Below are positions 31,685-42,499 of a stretch of 64,000 bases of DNA, piece by piece. Below the pieces are notes generated by a model that was given only the letters and a program-made list of their open reading frames with translations, did not search any database and was not told the origin of the DNA. Location: positions 1,054,001 through 1,118,000 of the forward strand of contig OY101123.1 in the NCBI GenBank assembly GCA_956465555.1. The letters run 5' to 3'. Source of the stretch: Nitzschia sp. pyKryTriq1 (Eukaryota; Bacillariophyta; Bacillariophyceae; Bacillariales; Bacillariaceae). Position 1 is the stretch's first letter; the number at the start of each line of letters is the position of its first letter. Position numbers and translations under genes: made by a program.

Positions 31685-33748
31685 TCAATTCTGCTTCTTT
31701 TCTACTTTGGTGTTTTGGGAGGAAAACTCCGGTGCAGCCTCAAGTTTCGCGAGCGAGATACGTTGCAGGAAAGAACCCAAGGAGAGTTTGCACAGCAGTA
31801 GAAATGACCAGACACCAAAAAATCCCAAGGCAATTATCCATTTCGAAGGTTGGTATTCGTAGGTCGCATACTTGAAGGCTTCGTGAAGATATCGTGCCAG
31901 GACACACACCAAAGGAAGTTGTGCGAATCCAATTCGTTTCACCACGGCATATGAATGGTCCAAATTCACTCCTTCGTGGCCAATTCCGGTGACATCTCCT
32001 GCCAGCAAGAGGCCGTATTCGGAATACACCTGGCTGGAAATGTAGTTGAATTTGGTAATGAACGAATGCTTGATCCAATCGGCCAGCCACTCCGCACACC
32101 ATACAATTCCACACATGTGAACATAATTCATGATCATTTTTTCATCCATTCCCTGCGACATGTTGAGGGTCAACACAAGGGCTAGAAACAAGGCCAACTT
32201 GAAACGTTCGCAAATATCACTGGATGCAATTTTGAAAAGATTTGCTTTGTTGTACTTTTTGAACACGGTGGATTTGATTTCCGCAAAGTTTCCTCCAATT
32301 AGTAGAGAAATCAAGGCTGAATCGTCCGAGTTCATGGCCACATTCAACGTCGCGACGTGGACAAAGAGTAAAAAGGAATGGACCGCGGTGTACGACAGGA
32401 CGACAATTACCGAGACAATCAATCGAGAACTTCGCGGTCGCCGTGTTGTATTCCAATACAAGGAGTCCAAACAATCTTGTCCCAGCGAGCACATGAGCCG
32501 ATCAAAAACCTCAACTATGGCAATCAAGACATATAATTTGACCATTGCCTGTCCTCGGATCCAATGATAAAATTTTCCGATGCTGATTGGCATCAACACG
32601 TACTTGTAGATTGTATAAATAATGCTGACTTGGATCAGTTGGTAGGAGTGTCTGAGAAAAGCAACAACATGTAAGCGACGATTCGAAATGCCCAATAGGA
32701 TAGTCCTTTCTCATTATTCATACCTTCGATGGAATCGGAAAGGACCGTCAGGGACCGTCTTCTGCACCATTCGGATAGCGAAGAATCGCGCCAACAGCAA
32801 AGAACTCCAGACGAACCGGATGGGCAAGATTGTCAAGATATAGAGAAACGAATCGACACAAATCCAAAAGCCGAAACTCAAGAGGGCCTCCACCGCGCTA
32901 GGAATTTTGACGAATTCTTCCATTTGCTTGTCGGTGTCGTAATGCGATTCTTGAAAGCTGTTCAAATAATCCAGCCATTTGGACTTGACGTTGTCTCCCT
33001 TTTCTTCACCATTATCCTTTTCCGTCTTTGTGTCCGGGGTATGACTCAATTCCGTTGATGGCTTGGTATCGTGACCATTCGTATGGATTTTGGGAATCTT
33101 CGAGGGAAATTCTTTGCGAGGATCTGTTATTTCATCGGGGGGAATTAGGACGTCCTCTGGAGGCGAGACGGGAGAGGGCGACTCTTTGATCGGTCTGATC
33201 GGGGACACTCCTAATGTTTGTTGCCTTAGCGACGACTCCAGATCATCCAGCTCGGGCAGTTCTTCAGGAAGGTACATGCTATCGGCTAATTCCGCCATGA
33301 CTTTATCCTGTCGAGGCGAGTCTGGACTGTGCAGCACGCGGAAACTCAAATTCCGCCGGCGTCGATCGATGCTGCTTCGACTTGGACGAGATGCTGCCGG
33401 GGATTCCAAGTGCAAATAGCTGCTGCCGCGCTTGTGTGTGGGAGGTGACTGGGGAGGAGTGATGGAGGGTGGCGAAACACTCCGCGCCGAACGCCGCTTT
33501 TGTTGTTGTAAGAGCAAGGAAAGTGTCGCCAGCTTCTCTTCCAGTTCTTGAACTCGTTCTTCTAAATCAGAGCGGTGCTGCGGAGAGGTCGTACTGGAGC
33601 TATCGGGAGCTGTAGAAGAGCCGGGAGAGCCAGCATCTTGCGCTTCGTCGCCACTGCGAGGGCTTGGGGAACTGACTTCTATCGGGAGACCGACGCAGGA
33701 GGTTTCTGACTCTCGACTTGGCGTTTTCATTATCGAAGGAACCGCCAT
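31685..33748 (-). CDS. TAPT1 family membrane protein (DUF747)
   Basis: Exons 33748-32724 and 32651-31685, joined over a 72-nt intron, give 663 aa. The first 270 residues are disordered and Ser/Pro-rich with a short coiled coil (DLEERVQELEEKLATLSLLLQQQ, about 60-80). The membrane domain follows: SIGKFYHWIRGQAMVKLYVL, IVEVFDRLMCSLGQDCLDSLYW, LLFVHVATLNVAMNS and FKKYNKANLFKIASSDICERFKL. These are hallmark stretches of TAPT1 (FDRLFSSFGQDILDALYW and a Dx(x)ERF motif in the human protein). TAPT1 relatives act in the ER or at the ciliary base; a role here is unknown. The intron sits directly before the membrane core. It is divergent from the gene at 34349. Confidence 0.87.
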
Positions 33749-34348
33749 TTTGGTAGTACAGTACGTAGAATCTCTATCAGATAGCAACCGTGGCTAAGCT
33801 AGAAAGGAAAGAGGAGCGTATCAATTCCAAGATAATCGTGTCAATGGTTGACACTATCGCAGGGTTGGGGTGTCGAGTGTCGAGGAGTATACGTTGATGG
33901 TTTATGGAAGACGGAAGAGTTTCGGGGGGAGCGTTGAAAGAAGAGAGTGATGAGTGATGAGAGTGCGATTGTGATGATGACCGCAACGAAAAACGGGAAA
34001 CGTTTTGGGGGCGTAGAATCCACGTGGTTTTTGTACTGCTGCGGGAATGAAGGGCCTGCCACGCTCTCCCATCACGTTCCACGTAGGCACGTGACTGGCA
34101 ACTCACGAATGAATATCAAGCCTTTGTACCGGTACACGTACTGTATTATTCTTCCTCATTTTTCCGGGAACTTTTTTACAATGTTGTTTTTGGAAAAAGA
34201 GTGACGACGACGACAATGAAGAGCGAGGGAACACAAAAGAAAGGGTCGGTACAATCAAAGCTTCACGACAAAGTACAGTACAACCCCGCACCCTTCAACC
34301 AAAAGCTATTGTACCCCACCCAGTAAGTAATCGTCATCAGCTGAAAAT
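33749..34348. other. divergent promoter region
   Basis: The 600 bp between the TAPT1-like and GATase starts. No supported gene. A TACCGGTACACGTAC palindrome lies near 34127-34141. Confidence 0.4.
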
Positions 34349-35278
34349 ATGGTGATGCAAGTCGTAGAACCATCGTCCTTGGATACACCGTCGACGGTTC
34401 TCCAACAACGAGTCGTCGGAGGCGGCAGCGAGGTGGAAAGAGAATTGCGTTTGCTTTTTCTCGGGTGTGAGGCCAAGCCACCCTATGGGCCCTACAAACA
34501 CACAGCCACATTGTTTTTGGACTTGGTCACTCGGGCCTTACAAGAACTTGGGGCACCGAACTACAATGTTATCATCGACGTGTACCACGTATCGCAAAAC
34601 CAATTTCCTCCGAGAAATGTCTACGGGGATTACGACGGGATTATCCTACCAGGATCGTTCAGTGCGGCCTATGATTCCGAGGCTTGGATTCTCGATCTTT
34701 CAAAAATCATTCAAGAAGAGCTAGTGGCAAACCAACGACCAACCCTGGGCGTCTGTTTTGGACATCAACTCTACGCACACTCCTTTGAGGCGGGGGGTGC
34801 AATTAAATGTCCTGCAGGACCCCAGGCGGGTCGAAAGGTATCTGAGCTGACGTCGCACGGGAAACGTTGGCTCTATGAATCATCGTCTAGCATCGATTCC
34901 AGCGACTACAGTAGTGGCTTGCAACTCTTCTATTCCCACGGCGACATGGTAGAGAATCTTCCACCGCAAGGCTTTTCGTTGGGCGGGACCAAAGAGGTTC
35001 CAGTGCAAGCTGCTATTTACTTTTCGGCTACAGATGATCAAAAACCGATCGCTATTACCTTTCAAGCGCACCCCGAATATGCATCATCGAGATCCCTTGG
35101 GCTCGAAGGCACATTGAACCCCATCCTGAAAGCTATGCACGATCGGCAGGATATCACAGGAGAGGAATTGGAACGATCGGCGACAGATGCCGCCCAACAA
35201 TTTGAGGCTGTAGAACAGCAGAGTATCCGAACCATGATTACAGCCGGCAGACTTTTGGGTTGGTTTCCAGCCGCATAA
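34349..35278 (+). CDS. class I glutamine amidotransferase domain protein
   Basis: A single exon of 309 aa. The fold of a class I (triad) glutaminase is clear: LLFLGCEAKPP near residue 33, YDGIILPGSFSAAYD near 93-107 (the oxyanion-loop PGS region), the nucleophile elbow LGVCFGHQLYAHSFEAGG with Cys near 133, HGDMVENLPP, and ITFQAHPEYA supplying the catalytic His near 240 (the position after P-E is the usual acid). It lacks a synthetase partner domain and resembles stand-alone GMP-synthase-like GATases (plant GAT1/GGP-type gamma-glutamyl peptidases). The substrate could be a gamma-glutamyl compound, which is inferred. No targeting signal is seen. Confidence 0.85.
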   Translation: MVMQVVEPSSLDTPSTVLQQRVVGGGSEVERELRLLFLGCEAKPPYGPYKHTATLFLDLVTRALQELGAPNYNVIIDVYHVSQNQFPPRNVYGDYDGIILPGSFSAAYDSEAWILDLSKIIQEELVANQRPTLGVCFGHQLYAHSFEAGGAIKCPAGPQAGRKVSELTSHGKRWLYESSSSIDSSDYSSGLQLFYSHGDMVENLPPQGFSLGGTKEVPVQAAIYFSATDDQKPIAITFQAHPEYASSRSLGLEGTLNPILKAMHDRQDITGEELERSATDAAQQFEAVEQQSIRTMITAGRLLGWFPAA

Positions 35279-35363
35279 ATAACACCACTTTCATGCGTGA
35301 TCCCTCACTGACACGGCAGCATGCACCCGTAGAAATGTTTGATCCAATTAACAAGCAAAGTTC

Positions 35364-36430
35364 TCACGTTAAACTCTTCAGCGATCCCTCATCGAAGGGT
35401 ACTGTCATACCATCTTCTTGCGCACTCACATAGCTTAGAGCTTCTGCTAAGGTTGGCATAGACCTGGCCTGCTTCAAGTCCTCATCCGAAAACATTCGCC
35501 GGAGACTCCCCATTGTCACTATACTGTCCTCCCCCTCCGCGACGGAACTATTCATAGCGCATAGCTCCATATCTCCCGCGTCAGAAAGGCACTCCCATTG
35601 CATCGATGCTGCGGGATTTGTCAATGGTTCCACGTAGCAACGCAAACTATCGTAGCTATCTAGTGATGAAAACCCGCCGTAGCGTTGAGAGGAATCATCA
35701 CCGCCCTCCGACTGTGATATATTCAAGGTACGCTTCGTTGCCAACCTAACTTCGCGTGTGGCCTGCCGCCGACGAACGTTCCGACGGTTGATCCATTTTA
35801 CAAATCTATCAGACCGTGTGCCATCTTTGGTATCGTCAAGAATGTCGTCCCTGTCCATAACAACAATAAGAACATATTGTTCGTAAGCAAAATATCGTCG
35901 TGTCATTAAAACCATGCAAGAAAGTTATTCTGAGTCATGCCAAAATCAACATACCACCCAATATAGGCGTCATCGAAACGAAAGAATTTGTCGTGAAACT
36001 TTTCCGTCGGGTCTACTTCCGGCTCGGGTTTGTCTCTTATAAATCCAGTGACCCTCCGAAAACATTTCTTCGTATAGTACCACCACGCTGCAAGAAATAC
36101 AGGAAGGAGCAAGCAGCCATGGGAAACAAAAATTGGCTCTTGCAACTGCTGGGACTGTCGCAAAGGATCTTGCGTGTACTTTCCTCGAAGGAGAAATCGG
36201 GGTGTCTCCTCATGCGTTTCTTGGTTCGGAAGGTAGTGCAGCGGGACTCTATTGGAACGCGGTGGCACTCGGGAGGATCCTTGGTGTGGTTCGTCAGGTG
36301 CGTTCCATGGTATGGAGTACTCCTCCATACTCATGGCAGGTGGATGCTTGAAATTGTGGTTCTTGCTGTCTTGGCTACTCGTATCATGAATATCGACAGC
36401 CAATGCCACCATTCTGTCTCCGACCCTCAT
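35364..36430 (-). CDS. single-pass membrane protein of unknown function
   Basis: Exons 36430-35955 and 35850-35364 with a 104-nt intron give 320 aa. The junction reads AYIGW-DDILDDTKDG. A likely membrane span lies at residues about 103-120 (FVSHGCLLLPVFLAAWWYY), followed by basic CFRRVTGF and an acidic EPEVDPTEKFHDKFF. Before the span are about 95 polar residues; after it come an Arg-rich stretch (WINRRNVRRRQATREVRLATKR) and a Ser/Asp-rich, probably disordered tail. I do not recognise the family. The gene is convergent with the amidotransferase, 85 bp from stop to stop. Confidence 0.6.
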
Positions 36431-36943
36431 CGTCGGCTTCGGCGTTTAACGAAAAAATTAGTGGCAGCAACTACAGTACAGGTACGAGGACTCGATAGAG
36501 ATACACATACCGTACCTGGTACCTGTAGCTGTACCGCCGGGTATCTGAAAAAATGGCCCTCAACGGTGAATAGAGTTGGCATATTCAATTTTATTCAGAT
36601 ACGATTAAAAGGAAGACAAAAATAAGGGCGTGAAAAAATTTGGGGGTGGATGACGCGGGTGCGTGGGGGCGTTTGCTTGTTTCTCTTCTCTCTCGCGTGG
36701 TGGGGGCGTGTACCGGTACTGTATGTACCGGTACCGGTACACGTGCTGTACGCGTACCAGTGTGTACTCTGTACTGTACCGGTACAGTACAGTATGTAGT
36801 GTTCCTAAAAAATTGAAAAGACTACAATAAGCCAGACAGAGTAGAGTCGTCTACTCTAGTATTATAAATAGACTTAGCTCGAAGTATGAACAGCGTTACC
36901 CGTAGCTACTACACGTTGCGTTTCAGACATCTTGCCATGGAAA
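36431..36943. other. intergenic with GTAC palindrome cluster
   Basis: No supported gene. About 36475-36530 and 36708-36800 are nearly solid GTACCGGTAC, GTACAGTAC and GTACCTGGTACC palindromes. Confidence 0.5.
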
Positions 36944-37845
36944 TCATACCTTCTGTTTCACTCTAGCTAGAACTCGATTCGCTTCGTCATGGTGGTCCAC
37001 CGCGACGGGCTGATGGGCTTGCGCCAACAAGATTCTTGCTACCATCAGGTCAGACTCAGTAATGCTGGGTGATACTGGAGGACTACCTATCCCTTGTTCC
37101 TTGTTGACTGCACATTGGTCGTGTCCTACTTGTTGAAACAAAGTCAGCTGCGCTTTCGGGTTCGCTCCCACTATAGGAACGCCACGATGTTTTGACTCTA
37201 GAACAAGGCTGGATGCACCAAGACAATGACGATAGTGACTTGCTGCTTTTGGCTGGGCACTCGTATCGGAGATGGATGAGTGAACAAAAGATGAGTGCTG
37301 TATCTTGTTCTGACGTGGGACAGTTTCATCTGACTTTTCAGTTTCCTTTCTTCGAATGGCGGATCGTCGTATCGTCTTGGACTTGCAGCTTGATCGATAG
37401 AACGCGTGGAGACTGTCGCGAAGCGACTGGGAAACCTTTTCTCGCGCAAAGTGGTCTCCAACTGATGAGAAATGCGATATTGGTAGTTAGATACAGTGAT
37501 AGAGCGACCGTCGAATCGATGATTCATGTTTTCTCAAGTCTAATGCTTACCTTCGTACCACCGTCCTTCTTTTTTCTTCACGAAACCACCATTTGGGCTG
37601 CAGACGCGAACCTCAGCGACGATTTCAGAGATTATGGACATCTTTTGGAGCTTTGACATTGACTTGACATAACGATCCAGATAGGACTCCACAATCGTTT
37701 GGTATCGAATGTTGCCAGGGTGCGACTTGGCCGCTTTACCTCGTGCGCATATCACGTCGCACGGACCTGGGTAGAAACGACCATGAAGCATTTCCTGGCA
37801 ACTGCAGGGTTTCTTGAGGGCACTGAGTTTGCAACAGTGAGGCAT
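36944..37845 (-). CDS. DUF6824 domain protein
   Basis: Exons 37845-37551 and 37461-36944, joined over an 89-nt intron, give 270 aa. The domain spans the splice site. Its first part reads PGPCDVICARGKAAKSHPGNIRY then IVAEVRV and GGFVKKKEGRWYE; after the intron comes VGDHFAREKVSQSLRDSLH. This is the diatom-expanded DUF6824 pattern: DVL-GRG---N-HPGN--F, then FL-K----WYEVGD--A-EK-SQ-LRD. It is frequent in diatom regulatory proteins and often found beside DNA-binding domains; the function is unproven. The N-terminal 30 residues are Cys-rich (CCKLSALKKPCSCQEML). The remainder is Ser/Gln-rich. The start is the first ATG, and an upstream exon cannot be excluded. Confidence 0.82.
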
Positions 37846-39355
37846 GTTCAACAATTGATCTTGTGCTGTACAATGGCAGTGGTCAAAACATGGATAATGG
37901 TCGAATATTTTCTCTTCTCTTTGTGGTCAATGCTCAATGCTCAATGCAGGATGTTGACATACTATCATCCCGCGGGTTTTGGCCGGTTTGTTTCACCGGT
38001 AAACTTTTACTCCCCACGCACGTCTAAAAGTACCGGTACTGTAGTCTATTGTACGTCGTACGAGTGCAGCGGCGACTTTCAATCATAATCCCCAGAAGAC
38101 GCCCAGTACAATGTCCACGTAGAATGACTGTACCAGGTACAGTACCTGGTACTTTATCTGAACCAGTACCGGTACAGTACCGGTACAGCGATACATACAG
38201 TACGGGTACGCTGTTCAAGTAGAGCAGTACAGTGCAGGAGTACGAGTACCTGTATGTACCTGTACAGTACCTGTACGCCGCAGTACCCTGAATGGTACTC
38301 AGTACCTGTACCAGGTACTGGGTACTGGGTACCAGGTACAGTACCCTGTACACAGTACCATGCATCAGCACGTGCGTGATGACAGGCAGGTCACCATTCG
38401 TTTTCGAGTATAATTATTGCACAGTTCGTTTTTAGCGCTACTAAGTGGAAGCCCGAGATTTCTTTTATGTTCCAAGCCAGAGGACTATTACAAAATATAC
38501 TTATTATTGACTGGAAGGGCTTATTGTCCTGCCTCAAAATGAGGAACTCCGTCCGTCCGTCCAACCTAAAATTAATGGATCCCCGCGGACTGACGGACGG
38601 ACGGGCGAAGTGAACGTGCGGCGGACGGCGAGCGACAGGTTGTGCACCCCTTATTACGTATCTTGCTTTCTGGAGACCTCATAGGATTTTACTCCTTGTA
38701 AGAGATTCGAGATAACAGTAGAAGACGCAGATAGAGAGGAGTTCGCAAGGTGTGTTTCGCATGTCACTGCACTCTACAGCCTTGTTTATTTTTTGTCCCT
38801 GTTTACAGCCTACCGGTAGTACATACTTGGTCTGTCCATCAACCGTATACTTCGTCTGTACTCTGGCGGTGCGTTCGTTCGGTGAGTTGTTTGGAGTGTC
38901 ATCCGAGTAGACTACTTGTACTGTACCAGTGCTGTACTGTACGTACAAGGATTCTCAAGAAGATCGCGATGCCGATCAGGAAGATCGGAGAGGGGACCAA
39001 TGATGATGCAGCAAACTTGAACTGCGCGCGTTTTCACGGACCTCATCATCTTCTGGAGCCATCCAAATTTTGCGGGAAAAATGCGTCTGCGCGCCCTCGT
39101 CGTTTGGTACCACACTGTACGTGTACGAGTACAGGAGTATTCCTTGCTGTCCGAACACCGGATGATGACATCGTCGGCAAAACCCTTCATTCTTTTCTGT
39201 GTTCCCATCATTATACTGTAGATCGATCATCGTTCTTGTGGTGTTAGGCTAGTTCGTTTCGCATTGATACCTGGAGTTACTTTCTTTCTCCATTATCTCT
39301 AAGATCTTGGATATTGGATCAAACGAATTGTTGTCATTGCTTCGCTACTGTTGTT
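37846..39355. other. long intergenic region, densest palindrome cluster
   Basis: No supported gene in 1.5 kb. About 38030-38360 is almost continuous GTACCGGTAC/GTACCTGGTAC palindromes. Around 38548-38612 the tetranucleotide CGTC repeats as CCGTCCGTCCGTCC and again inverted as GGACGGACGG, about 35 bp apart, a possible hairpin. Further single palindromes lie near 38808-38950. Confidence 0.5.
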
Positions 39356-40648
39356 ATGACCAGTGGAGCGGCATTGGACGAACCGTCCGTTAGAAATAAG
39401 AGTCAAGAAGGCGGTTGTTGTATGCAAGCAAGGTGGGCTTTAGAAGATGAGGGTGTGAGTCGTTTGCAGGCTGTTCCTGATTGCAGTGAGAACTCAAATA
39501 AGTGGATCTTAAACGGGAAAAAGCGACAACAAATATCCACGGTAACAATATGCACCCCGAAGACAAAAAAGGTCCGAACAGCAGTGCAGCGGACTCATTC
39601 ACCGAAAACGACAATACCGATAGTTCCTTTGCCTGGGTTAAGTCGAGTAGAAAAAGCTACCGCAACTGTATCAGGGATCGAAGAAGTTGCTCGACATTTG
39701 CTACACACGAAATCTAGGTGCAATGGATCTCCTGGCGGGGGGTCACATGCAATTTTAGCGATGCCTACAGAATGCACATACGAAGCATGTAGTCTCCTGA
39801 AATGGTGCAAGGAAGAGACCAATATCGATGGAAACAACAAAAGTCGAGAGGAGCAGCTCGATCGCTGTAAGTTGTGATTCTTTTCTTATTGTGTGTTATG
39901 TACTTTCCTGGCTACGCATACTCACTGTACTATCTTCCGTTCTTGTTCTCATTTCTTGCCAGTGAGAACTGTATCCTCGACATCTTCGGTGCATGTCTAC
40001 TTGCAGCATCACAACATAGCACAGATGGATCAACTTCTGGATTTCCCGAAGAAAGCCTACGCAATTAAGCAAAACCCAAAAAAGTGTTTTGCTTTCAATG
40101 AGTCTCGACTTCTTTTCCAGAAGCTGGCTGACCAATTCTGGCCTGGCCCTGTGCACCTATATCTAACGCCTCAATCGTTTGCCCCTGATGGCTTAATACA
40201 GTCCAGCTTCTCTGGACGTCAATTCGTGGGGTTTCGTTGCCCTTCGCATCCTCTGGCCGTAAAAGTATTGAAGCATGTTCATCAGAAATCGAGAGAACCC
40301 GCTGTTCTTATTGGTGCTCCGATCGTCCACAACGGGACGAAGGTGCTCCGAGCGAGAGACGTAGCAAACAAATTCCTGCAATCTCCAGAACTTTGTTCTG
40401 ACTCGAGGATTCAGATCCTCCATGGCGAAGAGCGCCGAGAGATATTTACAGTACCAACATGCCAGTTTCAGGACGAATGGTTGGAGTGCTGGCTTGTCCC
40501 TGACAAACGTACCATCGTATTGAGGGGGAAATCAAAGCGAGATGTGATTCCCCAGTTGAAGGAGGTGCTTCGAAGTTCTACAAACAATAACAGAGTGGTT
40601 TGCTCTGTTTTGCAGCACTGGAAGGTCGCAGATCACCGAGAGAAGTAG
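39356..40648 (+). CDS. divergent YrdC/Sua5-like protein
   Basis: Exons 39356-39866 and 39963-40648 (96-nt intron) give 398 aa. The first 130 residues are Ser/Lys-rich and unassigned. A YrdC/Sua5 fold follows: SHAILAMPTECTYEACSLL aligns with the family's G-I-A-PTET-YGL, AYAIKQNPKKCFAF with the nucleotide-binding KxRP--PL loop, LADQFWPGPVHLYLTP with the hallmark FWPGPLTL, and FVGFRCPSHPLAVKVL with VGVR-P-HP-A. YrdC enzymes make threonylcarbamoyl-AMP for the t6A base of tRNA. Here the K-x-R and the later SAN-SG motifs are changed (KQNPKK; IGAPIVHNG), so activity is doubtful. It may be a non-canonical relative rather than the housekeeping enzyme. Confidence 0.72.
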
Positions 40649-40909
40649 CCATCGCCCGAAGACGAACAAATGCTACAAGCACAATTATTCCTCGCTTGCG
40701 TTGGAACACGTACGAAATATGCCTTTGATCACTCAGCACTTAAAATTGCTCTGGTTGGATCAATTTTGAAGCTATAGACCATACCATCTACGGACGAGGC
40801 ACGCGAAGGCTTTCATTGTGTTTTCTATTATATTATATCACATCACATCACATCAGTACCGGTACGAATACACAATGCCACATGACAACTAAACGAGTAT
40901 AGTCATAGT

Positions 40910-42499
40910 TTACGTTTGTAGAGAGTTTTTAGATATAGAGAAAGGCAGCGTAACGAGACTGAAACTCGAAAGCTCGACGTGAGATGTTTTGAGAACATGG
41001 TGATTCGATGGCATATGGCCAGTTTTTCCCGCAACAACGTCAGTCCTGTCGTATACGCCCGCAGCAATCCTTTCATATCTGTAGGTATCTTTGACGCCCG
41101 TGAATTGTGTCTGGCGATAGATGGAGGTCAAAGTGAAGAATGAGGCCACCAAAACAACCAGGGCTCCAAAACAGAGCAACCAGAAAGGCAGAGCACCAAT
41201 TTCTGGTTCGGTAGCTTCAGACGAGAGTGACCCAAAAAGTACAGGCCCAAACAGAATGCTGCCAGGAAATGCACCTGGCAATGTAGTTACTAGATTCCCC
41301 GACTGGTCTGCCGTGATAAAATTACCGTTTCCACCGATCTCGCCGATACAACCAAAGAACACCTTTTCGGGTTGTCCAGATGAGTTCCAGAGTACTTCCA
41401 GCCCTGTCGTTACAGTTGAAGCTAGATTGTAGAATGGTTCGTCACTGTAGAGTCCCACTTGACACAATTCCTCTACTTGCGTGGAAGTGACGAAGACGTG
41501 CTCGTGTTCGAGGGCCGCTGTCGCGCGGCCTTCCACGTCCACCTTGACGGGAAAACATGAAACACCATGATCAAAGGATGTTCGACATAAGTGATCTAAA
41601 TTTCCGTCATCGTCATGATGTAGTCTCAACGAACCAGCATCATGAATAGCTTCATCAAAGAAGACACTCCGTACCTCCACGGGTGCTATAGTTTGAAGTT
41701 CACCAGCGTGGGAACTCGAATAGTAGACGACACCCTCTGGAACTATCCAAATCTCACTCGCAAGCTTTCCGACGTCAACACCTTCTCTGCGCAAGCCAGT
41801 CATCAGAAATATACGCTTGTCTGAAATATGCGCCCTTGTCATAGATAGTCCGCCATACGGTAGGCCCCAAGTCCTCCCGGTGGTGTTCTGGTGGGCAATT
41901 GACACTACGTCCGTACACAGTGCGAAATTCTGGGGTTCGTCCCCACCATTCAGAACGCATTCAGGACTTGTCTTTATGCGGGAGACCCCAATAGTCCAAA
42001 CAAGTCCTCCTGTCGAATTATCTGCTCCCGCGCAATGCTTGTAGAACCCATCCCAGGCCACAAAGACGTCGCCACCATCTACCAGATATGACTTGGGCGT
42101 GACACGGGCATAGCTCGCTCCCGATCTATCGCAACAGTCCCACGCACATTCGTTCCAATCAAAGGATTCTTGAGTGCGGAAATAGGATTCAAAGTTTAAC
42201 GTATCCAATGGAGCGCGGATGAGATCCCAGCTTTTGCGGTTCTTGTCGTGTGTCCGCGAGTATATAAATGGAGACGAACTATTCGTGTCTCCTTCACCGA
42301 TCATGACGTTCATCATCGGCATGTCATGGTGAAATCTACCATCACGATACCAGCCATCCACAATCGTGCTCGGGGAATGACATACTCCGGTGGTCTTGTC
42401 CAATGAACACTTGTAAAGGCCCGAAAAGGCTGCACCATGGCTAAACAGTGACGTCGAGGTTGAGGACGTGAACCAAAGTTCTTCTTGATGCTCATGCAT
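40910..42499 (-). CDS. single-pass protein with large Cys-containing ectodomain (paralogue A)
   Basis: A single exon of 529 aa. It is clearly paralogous to the gene at 45006-46596: shared ELWFTSSTST / SLWFTSTYSS, AAFSGLYKC / AAFAGLYEC, ECAWDCCDRSG / ECTMECCDNAG, YLVDGGDVFVAWDGFY / YIVDGEDVFVSWDGFY, TGLEVLW, and FFGCIGEIGGNGNF / FFGCYGEINGLGNF. About 430 residues of beta-strand-like sequence with paired Cys are followed by a membrane span (about 437-460, LPFWLLCFGALVVLVASFFTL) and a 70-residue tail. A PGSILFGP motif precedes the span. No N-terminal signal is visible from the first ATG, so a short upstream exon may be missing. The function is unknown. Confidence 0.75.
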   Translation of the reverse strand: MHEHQEELWFTSSTSTSLFSHGAAFSGLYKCSLDKTTGVCHSPSTIVDGWYRDGRFHHDMPMMNVMIGEGDTNSSSPFIYSRTHDKNRKSWDLIRAPLDTLNFESYFRTQESFDWNECAWDCCDRSGASYARVTPKSYLVDGGDVFVAWDGFYKHCAGADNSTGGLVWTIGVSRIKTSPECVLNGGDEPQNFALCTDVVSIAHQNTTGRTWGLPYGGLSMTRAHISDKRIFLMTGLRREGVDVGKLASEIWIVPEGVVYYSSSHAGELQTIAPVEVRSVFFDEAIHDAGSLRLHHDDDGNLDHLCRTSFDHGVSCFPVKVDVEGRATAALEHEHVFVTSTQVEELCQVGLYSDEPFYNLASTVTTGLEVLWNSSGQPEKVFFGCIGEIGGNGNFITADQSGNLVTTLPGAFPGSILFGPVLFGSLSSEATEPEIGALPFWLLCFGALVVLVASFFTLTSIYRQTQFTGVKDTYRYERIAAGVYDRTDVVAGKTGHMPSNHHVLKTSHVELSSFSLVTLPFSISKNSLQT

